Source: Neoaliturus tenellus (taxonomy: Eukaryota > Arthropoda > Insecta > Hemiptera > Cicadellidae). Taken from it: a stretch of 64,000 nt of DNA. Positions 56,201-64,000 of this stretch are shown here, one piece after another; positions within the stretch are counted from its first letter, which is position 1, and every line of letters begins with the position of its first letter. The DNA lies in contig CM061537.1 of assembly GCA_030545055.2 (NCBI GenBank), positions 68,093,290 to 68,157,289 on the forward strand, in the 5' to 3' direction. Position numbers and translations under genes: made by a program. A model generated the notes under the pieces. The model saw nothing but the letters and a program-made list of their open reading frames with translations. It did not search any database and was not told the origin of the DNA.

Positions 56201-59200
56201 GTAGAAGTGAGGTTATCAAAACAATAACAAGCTTCTGACAGCTGCCTTTTTAAAACCTGGCAATTTAATTGGATTCTTCCATAAGAATTGCATTGGCCCG
56301 AAACTTTAAATGGCTATAAGGACTTAATCCTAAGAATAACCCTGCATTTAAAGTGAATTCTGCAAATCTATTATCTTTTCCTTTAATTTGATATATAATC
56401 GTAAAGAAAGATTCAGTAGTTACTGAGGACTCAATGTTTCAACCATGTTATTAATTAATGCTAGCTAAAAGGCTTTGCTCCAAGGTAAAACTTGATATGC
56501 AAAAGTTGATGTTATCAATACAATAACAAATTAATCGCAGCCGATTAAAAAGCAGGCTATTTTAGCTCATTGTTACACTATCACAGTTCTATGACTCTAT
56601 GACATAGATCTATTATCATATCTTTGATTAAAAATATTACATTGCAATGGGTCAAGTATTATAATAGTTCAATTATGATCATGTTTCTATGAGCATATAC
56701 TAACAACTATCATCTGAAACATTTTTTACATTGATTTTACAAACAAAATACCAATTGTAATAATCAAACTGTAAAATAACAGAAAACAAAAAAAAGTTTT
56801 TTTATTAATGTTATTTTTTTTTTAATTGCAAAAAGTTAACAAATAATTATAATAATTTTTAACGTTATTTTTTTCTTTCATAGAAAATATATTATAAAAG
56901 ATATATGTGTCATAGCACTATGACAGTGTGATACAGGCTTTAATAGAATTTTACTCTTCTCAAAGAATTGAATTGGACCGAAACTTTAAAATTGCTATGG
57001 GTTCAACTCTAAGGACGATTGTGCATTTGAAGAGAATTCTGCAAATTTACGCATCATTATCTTTAACTTGACATAAATTGTAAAGAATGGTTCAGTAAGT
57101 AGTACTGATAACTCAGCGTTTCACACACACATATATATATATATACGATATACGAGGATACAGGATTCAATATTTCTGCAGCTGTACTAGCCTTTCCGCA
57201 ACAATGCAAACAATGCGATGGGGTAGGCCATATTGAAGAAAACGAATAAATATTCACTCTGCTTCACCCAGACGGTGAAGCTTCACTACTGCTTCACTAC
57301 TCACGTGTGCTCCCTCTCCGGGTCAGTGTTGGAAGGAACTTCCGCTGTTTGTTTCTCCAGTGGTGCCAATACCTCCTCTAGCTCGCGTTGCTGTGCTAGT
57401 ATAAAGTCCAACTCGTGGTCCAGCTGTTGTTGTTGAAGCTTCATCTGGTGAACTTCATTGTTTAACGCCACAATCTGCGACATTAACAAAAGAGTGGTTA
57501 AAATATACTTTATACAGGCTAAAAGAACGATGATCCGATCCACAAAAATTTTTGAAAACTTATCCACTTTACAAAAGAGGAATAAAAACTAAATATAGGC
57601 TAGTTACTATTGCTTAAAAATTTTACATCCAACAAACAATGGAAATCAAAATACTCAATGTAGACTTCATGAAGAATTCAGGGTCTAAACTTTATATTTT
57701 TAAAATTAAACTTTTAAAATTGATAAATTAAAAAAAGGTAAGTAACTGAAAGATTACATTTTTAAGAAAGATGTAAAAATGTATAAAAACTCTATCAGCA
57801 TTGAAATGCACAAAGAAACCAAAATTTCCCTAAATTTCCCTGACACTCTCCCGCCGACCTTTTCACTGTTACTGTTGAGCAGGTTGTCCCAGTTGTTGAT
57901 CTGCACGGCCTGGCTCATGAATATCTTCTCCTGCTCCTCCAGTTCATGCGTCCACTTGTTGATCGTCTCCTCCAGCTGTACGAACGTGATGTTGCCCGCG
58001 GAGGTGGTTGTGGCACCACTGGCGGGTGCTAGCGTGGTGGCAGCACTGGTCGTGGCCGCTGAGCCCAGGCTCAGTGTGGGCGCTGCGGTCGGCTTAGCCG
58101 CCGCCGTCGTCGACGGCGTCAGGCTGAAACTGAGGGTACATTTGGTAGCAAAATGGTGATAATGTTTGTGATCATGAAAGATTGCAAAATGAATTGTTAC
58201 AGCATGATCGAGGAATAATAATTTAAGTCATTATTAAAAACTATTGTTAGAAATAAAAGGCATACTATAAAATAAAATAAAAAATTAATATAGTTTGAAG
58301 AAAGTAAAATAGAGTTCCGCTAAACCAAACTAATCGGTACCAGACGCTGTTCAATTTAACTGATTTACTGAATAGGTAGTAGTCACAAAAAGCAAGATAT
58401 TTCACTCTTCCGTTTACTATGGTTGGGATAGCAGTATTCACCCTTAAGAAAAGTACCCCATGAAAAAAACGCTTCATCATTTTGACGTCATGGGTATGGG
58501 AGTAGTTTTCCAAACTTTTGGAGAGAATACATTATATTCTATCGGATTTTACGCACTTGTATAATTTATTTTTATGATGACCATTTCAGCCATATTTTGT
58601 AAGTTTACTATGGCCGGAAAGATACCCCCAAATTTCTAGACCCGGAAAACTATCCCCAGAAAAATATCCCTGAAATTCTATTCCCAGCAAAACTAGACCC
58701 CAATGGACGGAACCCAGCAAAACTACCCCCAAAAATCAAACTCGTTTCCACAGAAAATGAATTGTTAATGTGACATTATTGTCAAAGCTAATTGTTCTTC
58801 AACTTAACTTTATAAAAATATATGTACTACAGAGGAAGCTCTCTTAATCGACCTCGGATCAACCGCCCTTTGGATTAATCAACCGTTTTCCAGGAATATA
58901 CAACTTCCGCCGTGCGAACCGATGCTGCGATAACGATCTAAATATAACTCATATTTGAAAAGGTTGATCATACATTTCTGTAGCAAAAAAAATTCAGTCA
59001 GTTGCTCTCAATATTTTGTGCAAGCAGTTTTTACTGTACTGTGTTGCTAATTTGTACTAACAGGTTTTTCATACCATAACTGTCTGTTAACTTTATTAAA
59101 TAATTGATTGCTTTACAACAATTTTTTAACATTTTGTACTTGTCTTATTAATTTTAACACATAATTCTGGTATTATTCAGTTTAACCGACCCTTTTCGTT

Positions 59201-62200
59201 GTCCAACCATAAGTCCAGTTCTTTAGTGGTAAATTAAGAGAATACTGTACCTCATTTTATGAGAGTCAATTTTTCTATAAAAGGCAAAGCTCTCACTGAC
59301 TCACTCATCACTAATTCTCCAACATCCAATGTAGGTAGTAGGCTGAAATTTTACACTGACTCTAGGTCTTATATAGGGCAACTAAATATTATTTATCCAA
59401 ATCCCTCCGCAGGGCTCCGCCAGATAAGTCTTCAAAGTTACCATGTTATTCTTATGAAATCAACATTTTTGTGTTGGAATATATGTTAACGGGGGACGCA
59501 AAGCTCCGCATGAAACAGAATACCTGGTAATAAATCTTGCTCAATGGTACTTTACTTTGTTATTGTACAAAGTATTATATCATAGTATCAATGAAATTAC
59601 ATTTTGTTAGTATTTAATCAATTGATCTTTTGTAGAGAACGAGCTTACCTCGAGTTGGCATTGCAAAGCATGCTGGGTATAACAAAAATTAAAAATCCAA
59701 ATATTAAAGTTGTTTATTTTTTATTTAAGTACGAGTATTTAACACGTTCGCTACCACAATGTTAAACAAAAAAATCGTAACCACGGACCGCCACCGCAAT
59801 TTTTTGGTGGGTGAGTTCTATTGAGATAGTGTAGTAAAATTAGTCGGGAAAAATGAAATAATTTTTGGAAAGCCAATTTCTTTTGAAATGTGTTCTATGG
59901 CGTCCCCTGACCTTCCTCCAAAAAGTCCCCAGAAATCCCATATGGGGATCACGCTTAAAAATGAGGGGTTGGCCCATAAGGAGTTACATTAAAATTTGAT
60001 ATTAGGCATACTAAATTTAAATACATTCCAGAAGGTTTATATATATCAAATTAAAGGTCTTCAAATGTAGAATACAAGGCCGTAAACCCGACTTCAATAT
60101 AACTGTCGGGAGTGAAATGGCAGGGGTTCAAAGTTTAGAATAAAATAATACTATCAAAACTTTGAAATACAATAACTTCCGACATATTTGACCTTTTGAG
60201 GTCTGGTTTTCGGCTATGTACTCTCCTTACTAAGACCTTTAAAATTATGTATAGGATGGCTATGGTCTAAGAATTTTTTTTTTTAACTTCCTCTTTGGGC
60301 CGTCCATGTGGAGGGTGGTTTAAGGGTAGTATGATAAGCATATGACTAGCTATCCGGATTTTCAAAGGTAATTGTAAAAGCAAACGTTTGCCGCAAACCG
60401 CACCTCGAAAGGTCAAGTATTTCGAAAATTATTACATTTTTAAGCGTTTAGGTTAAAATTTGATTTTTATTCAAAGTTTGACAGGCTGCCGTTTCCGACT
60501 CAGGCAACCTTTTGAGATGGGGTTTGCGGCATTAAATTCTACTCTTTAAGAGCTTTAATTTGATGTACATAAACCCATTGGTCGAAGAAAGATTTATTTC
60601 TGACTCCACGTGGGCCATCCCATCATTTTTAGGCATGTTGCCCACTGGGGATTTCAGGGGACTTTTCTGAGGGAGGTCAGGGGAGGGTATAGAACACATT
60701 TCAGCAAAAATTCGCTGTCCAAAAATTATTTCATTTTCCAGCCATATTTTGGCTTAATTTTACTACACTAAGAGCCCACCGGGCTCATTAAAATAGACTG
60801 CCGCCGCAGATCTGCGGCGATGGTTCCCCCAAAGCAGAACAACGTGCGACGCTGCGACATTGTCGCAGACAGGAAAAGGAGTCTGAAACGGGTCTGCAGA
60901 CAGATTAACAAGCTAGAAAACAAAAAATAGGAACAATGAACAATGTGATTAAATGTAGACAAGTCAAAAAATCGTCCGCATCGGTTTTTTTATTAACGAA
61001 AGATAAAAAAGTTAGATATAGAAATCAATTATTAAGGAAAGAACGTCCAGTTCTAGGAAGATAACAATACAATTGTAAAATGAGACGATAGATGGAATGC
61101 GAAACACCTGCCGATAAGAGCTCTATTGTTTGACATCCGGCCGCTCGGCGATCGCTTATCTGATTTACGACCTTATCAGTTCCCTAGTTCATTAAATTGA
61201 GTTTCTGATCTAATTGACGTACAAAAACAAATTATAGCTCATTTTTTCGTCTAATTTTCACGAATTGAATAAAATTTTAATTAAAGTTGTACGACCTATG
61301 GTTCAACCTGAATTGGTGAATTTAATTTTATTATTATGTTTTTTTTTTTTGTTTTTTTTTTAATATTTAACTAAAAATACCACAACAGTCTTTATTTTTT
61401 ATAAATATACCTTTTTCATTTATAGAAATCAAATTATTATTTTACTGAATTTAAAGAATTAAAACTAAAAATAAGTTTCCCAACAAAATTCATTAACACA
61501 TAATTATTTAATGAATTAAATAAATAAATTAATAAACTAATTAACTAATTAAATTTAACTTATTTAATTTAATTATTATTTACACATTATTATTATTAAT
61601 TATTTGTGTGTTGTGTGTAAGAGTGAATAAACTAAGCTGTAGTACTATTCTACAAACTGTGCTTTGTTTTGTTTGGTAAGTATTTCTTTATTATTATTAT
61701 TTAACTTTTAAATAAGTTAATGCGCTTGCGGACAGTTTTTGAGTTTTTCACGCCGTTGCAGACAGATAAGAACCTTTCTGCTTTGGGGGATGGTTCCATG
61801 ATACTAAATACGAAATTTTTACTACGGAGGGGCACTTTCCTTCCTCAAGAGGAGCTTGTCTGCAGGATACAGAAGTTCATCAAGTTTCTAAACAGGGATG
61901 AGCTCTGAAACTACATTAGGGGAGCGCAAAAAGCCCTTGCGGCTGACGCGCCATGGGATTAGGTCCGCCCCATTGAATGAATGAATGAATCTCTTATATG
62001 ACACATTGAAAAAAGTTTATCGTGTAAGAAAAATTTATACATTTGCATTTTGTAAACTTGTAAAACACCATAATTATACTACGTAAATGAATTGTAAACA
62101 ACTCTTTTTGTAAACTAAATATTTCAATACAATAGTTTTACCTATAAGCCGTATTTTATTTTCCGTTTTTCTAAGGTTATGACTAAAAATAAGGTAATAT

Positions 62201-62947
62201 TAGTGCCGACGCTAACATGCATCACTTAGTCCCTGACCATGCGCCGCATATGTGCGGCGCTCAAAATATTACCAAAAATGAAGAGAAAATTATATATATT
62301 TTTACTTAATGAAATTAAGATATTTTGAAGTGTAAAAACTAATTTTGGACAGTTTTTATTCGTGGTCCAATATGTCAGCAACCATATTGTAGCATATGTC
62401 ACAACCACTAGGGCCGGTCTACAAGGAAGTCCATGATTATTTTGGTGGGCTGTGGGATTCTCCTGACCGCCGCATATATGAGGCGACTGGTAGCGAACGT
62501 GTTAATCAATTATTTGTATGTTTTTTGTAAATTATTTTCATAAAAAATTTCAAATTTCTCACAGAGACTATTAAAAGAATTTTTATAACAAAGTATTGGC
62601 ATAATTTGTTGACAACCGTTTTTTACACTTGTTGTTGTATTAATATTCATCTTTTTACATAGACTAATGTTTTTTTTTTTTGTTTTTTTCTTTAGTTCTG
62701 AATTTGAAGTGATTAGTAATTCACCTGAGCGGAGCGGAGCTAGAAGCAGGGGCGGCCGCGGAGGTTGTCGTGGTGGCTCCGAAGCTGAATGTGGGTGCAG
62801 CCGCGGCCTGGGACTGTGGGGTGGCCGCCGCTGCGGTGGTGGACTGCGGAGTCACTCCGAAGCCTGTGAAGCCTGACGGTGCGGTCGTGGCGGGGGTGAA
62901 GCTTAAAGGAGTGGCCGTCGCAGTCGGCTTCACTGCAGCCGTCGGAG
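53122..62947 (-). CDS. Nup62: Nucleoporin Nup62 (C-terminal 310 residues, partial)
   Basis: Nup62 is the central-channel FG nucleoporin that assembles with Nup58 and Nup54 through its coiled-coil C-terminus. Five exons join in frame: 62947-62725, 58129-57859, 57474-57305, 55783-55672 and 53280-53122 (stop TAA 53124-53122). The FG part is Ala/Thr/Pro-rich with GFTGFG and FSFG motifs. The Nsp1-like domain follows: ITFVQLEETINKW, ELEEQEKIF, LDHELDFILAQQRELEE, then APLEKQ, TYYMAESLDTQLKQM, DLREIIEHLN, GRILNAHMNSLHWIDQ and ERSFRISYE. The alignment to animal Nup62 is continuous across every junction (LDHELDFILAQQ corresponds to LDQELDFILSQQ in human). The first exon begins mid-codon, so the start and most FG repeats lie beyond 64000. 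Introns reach 4.6 kb and hold transposons. Confidence 0.93.
53281..55671 (-). other. Nup62 intron
   Basis: Contains a family D fragment (53700-53800), a GTGAGTGGGCGTAGTGAATG word (about 54007) and a TTGCAAAGCTTGCTGGGTAA end (about 54090). No other gene. Confidence 0.6.
55672..55783 (-). CDS. Nup62: Nup62 coding exon (second last)
   Basis: The acceptor GGACAG joins the upstream AC| to make a Thr codon (ACG); the donor is GTAAGA. Encodes YYMAESLDTQLKQM and DLREIIEHLN. Confidence 0.93.
55784..57304 (-). repeat. Nup62 intron with a diverged direct repeat
   Basis: About 56255-56440 and about 56940-57110 are diverged direct copies sharing CGAAACTTTAAA, GAATTCTGCAAAT and AAAGATTCAGTA-like words. 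Confidence 0.55.
57305..57474 (-). CDS. Nup62: Nup62 coding exon (coiled coil)
   Basis: Acceptor GTCGCAG, donor GTGAGT. Encodes VALNNEVHQMKLQQQQLDHE and DFILAQQRELEEVLAPLEKQ, the most conserved coiled-coil part. The plus-strand frame over this region is antisense noise. Confidence 0.94.
57859..58129 (-). CDS. Nup62: Nup62 coding exon (FG end and start of Nsp1-like domain)
   Basis: The acceptor CCCTCAG is followed 6 nt later by a second in-frame CAG, so a two-residue splice variant is possible. The frame passes from an Ala/Thr-rich linker to NITFVQLEETINKW and NNWDNLLNSNSEK. The donor is GTCGGC, a weak site supported by the exact continuation of the protein in the next exon. The exon is markedly GC-rich. 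Confidence 0.9.
58130..58820 (-). other. Nup62 intron, nothing recognised
   Basis: AT-rich with simple CCCCAGAAAAATATCCC-type low-complexity sequence near 58620-58740. Confidence 0.45.
58828..59251. mobile_element. Degenerate pogo-like MITE
   Basis: Ends near ACAGAGGAAGCTCTCTTAAT and the complement of ACAGTATTCTCTTAATTTAC, resembling the other CAGT-type MITEs in the window; the internal phrase AATCGACCTCGGATCAACCG is typical of this kind of end. Boundaries approximate. Confidence 0.5.
59274..59690 (+). repeat. Dispersed repeat with terminal-looking words
   Basis: Begins TATAAAAGGCAAAGCTCTCA with CTCACTGACTCACTCATCA and ends GGCATTGCAAAGCATGCTGG. The same end motif flanks the insertion at 50408-51003 and occurs near 54090. 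Family not identified; Helitron-like is one possibility, without a clear CTRR hairpin end. Confidence 0.5.
59806..60782. repeat. Nested foldback element
   Basis: The left arm (about 59806-59990) complements the right arm (about 60610-60782), for example TAGTGTAGTAAAATTA against TAATTTTACTACACTA. Inner sequence noncoding. Confidence 0.65.
61720..61908 (+). pseudogene. Possible IS630/Tc1-type transposase C-terminal fragment
   Basis: The last 30 codons (LLRRGTFLPQEELVCRIQKF, then IKFLNRDEL) resemble the C-terminal helix of IS630-family DDE transposases, which reads roughly L-R-R-G-x-F-x-S-x-x-E-L with an I-x-x-F-I-x-x-Y-N ending. The catalytic triad is absent. Similarity is short, so this is tentative. 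Confidence 0.3.
62725..62947 (-). CDS. Nup62: Nup62 coding exon (FG-repeat region)
   Basis: Acceptor AATTGCAG (ending 62948), donor GTGAAT. GC-rich. Encodes PTAAVKPTATATPLSF, then FTGFG and PTFSFGATTT. The frame is fixed by joining to the next exon (AG|T, Ser). The plus-strand and other-frame readings here are shadows. Confidence 0.85.
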
Positions 62948-64000
62948 CTGCAATTCACAGGAACTTGAGCTCTAGAGATTGCATTTAAGATCACTTGAAG
63001 GTCTCTTAAGACCATTTCAGTAGTTCAATTCTAAGATTGGTAGTTCACATACCTTTATCTTCCTCTATCCTACCAGTAATTAAAGAGTTACCGTGCCATG
63101 TTTTTCACTTCATGTGTCATGTTCGCACCCACAGGAGAAACATCCGCAATAATTCACTTCATGGGGCATCTTTTATCAATAAAATCTTTACCCACACACA
63201 GTTGCAGTATCCAGTGAAACATGTCAGTGTGTTCGTTCCTGTAGACTGCATTTTAGCAAATGTTTATCGTCTGGGTATGAACTTGACACAATGGTGTTGA
63301 ACCCTTGGTAACCCTCCAAGTTACTAGTAGAATCGAGGACAATATATGCGTAAACCACTAGTAATCACTAGTAAACACTAGTAAATCACTAGTAATCAAC
63401 CACTAGTAGGATTTAATCCTGCGGCAAAAATATAAAAATCAAAACTAGAAAATTTGTAGTTTTAAACTAAAACTCAAGACACTTTTAATCCTTTGTGTAA
63501 CAACATTCTGAGAATAGTACGTTTTAAAACCGAGCATAAAACATCTGACTAGACGTCTTGTAATACTTGTCATAACACCCCGAAATATGTTTCATGTTGT
63601 TATAAGAAATTTAAACTAAATAATAACACAGACTAGGAAATTTAAAGATTATCTGGGTGATATATGTTAATTTTCTCAAGATGTGACTTCCATAAGATTA
63701 TAGGCCTATTTATGAATGTTGAGAACAAGATACATAAAAGGTAATAGTAAATTTAGAAAAATGGTAAAGTTTATAAAATTTAAATATTGATGGAACACAT
63801 TAAGTAATTGAAAAACTATGGAGAATTTACATTAGGCCTAGGCCTACTCATAAACAACCTTGGCTGGGAAATGGTATCTATATATTTAAAGCAGTAAGGT
63901 AAAAAACACCTTAGGACAGTTTGTTTTTAAAAGAGTTCTACTGGGCCGATTTATATGGGAGTTGAACAAAAACAAACGTTTTCCATCCTACATTAGTGGG
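62948..64000 (-). other. Nup62 upstream intron, simple repeats
   Basis: No further FG exon was recognised. A cluster of CACTAGTAA-type words lies at 63347-63410, and TAGGCCTA words at about 63702 and 63833 (overlapping pair). Confidence 0.5.

Larger units (their letters stand above)
59743..62501. mobile_element. TTAA-flanked piggyBac-type element with nested insertions
   Basis: TTAA at 59739-59742 and 62502-62505. The 14-bp terminal inverted repeat is CACGTTCGCTACCA. Subterminal palindromic words (GACCGCCGCATATATGAGGC near the right end) resemble the arrangement in 24607-25362. It contains a foldback (59806-60782), an AT-rich block (61320-61640) and a transposase-like fragment (61720-61908). 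Located in the largest Nup62 intron. Confidence 0.75.

Noticed and set aside
57233..58159. Plus-strand open frames over 57.2-57.4 and 57.8-58.2 kb
   Set aside because: They are antisense to well-supported Nup62 exons; the GC-rich composition keeps the opposite frames open.
62667..63015. Gly/Arg-rich and other-frame ORFs at the right end
   Set aside because: Shadows of the Nup62 FG exon; only the minus-strand frame with FSFG motifs joins in frame to the next exon.
63347..63410. CACTAGTAA repeat cluster as a possible CRISPR-like array
   Set aside because: Units are short, irregular and without spacers; a simple tandem repeat in a eukaryotic intron.

Overview
The window is an AT-rich, intron-rich eukaryotic chromosome segment, most likely from an arthropod and perhaps a hemipteran insect. 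That placement is a guess from the long transposon-filled introns, the mix of transposon families and the style of the host proteins; no marker gene fixes the species. No bacterial-type operon, rRNA gene, functional tRNA or CRISPR array was seen.

Host genes. Three are supported. (1) An SLX4-like DNA-repair scaffold lies on the minus strand at 3168-7571: two coding exons join in frame to 270 residues carrying a UBZ4-type C2HC finger. Its first coding exon also holds the last codons and stop of a second, unrecognised reading frame 6 nt upstream of the SLX4 ATG, which looks dicistronic. (2) The last coding exon of a FAM219-like protein lies on the plus strand at 41775-41964 and ends in a CaaX box. 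(3) The nuclear pore gene Nup62 lies on the minus strand at 53122-62947: five exons splice in frame through the complete Nsp1-like coiled-coil domain to the stop codon. Its N-terminal FG exons must lie beyond the right edge.

Mobile DNA makes up most of the rest. Two non-LTR retrotransposons (about 8.8-13.2 kb and 36.6-41.3 kb) have an SGNH-hydrolase domain in ORF1 and endonuclease plus reverse transcriptase in ORF2. The first has a single frameshift. The second has several and starts ORF1 with a FLYWCH-like finger. A Penelope-like remnant (13.85-14.46 kb) keeps a GIY-YIG domain and a decayed hammerhead-ribozyme-like motif.

DNA transposons are abundant and often nested. A 6000-bp hAT-type element (22454-28453) has perfect 8-bp target duplications and contains at least five later insertions. 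A second hAT deletion derivative (33397-34553) also has a perfect 8-bp duplication. A 2.6-kb near-perfect palindrome (30074-32696) carries a transposon-encoded SH3/Tudor-like domain in both arms. There are also TTAA-flanked piggyBac-type and foldback elements, TA-flanked pogo-like MITEs, a TTA-flanked Harbinger-like MITE and a 5.6-kb element with repeat-rich inverted ends (about 14.9-20.6 kb).

No new multi-gene defence or metabolic system is visible. The most unusual material is the retrotransposon ORF1 architecture, the palindrome with a captured domain, the degenerate ribozyme, the layered hAT element and a strong excess of the palindromic word TAGGCCTA.
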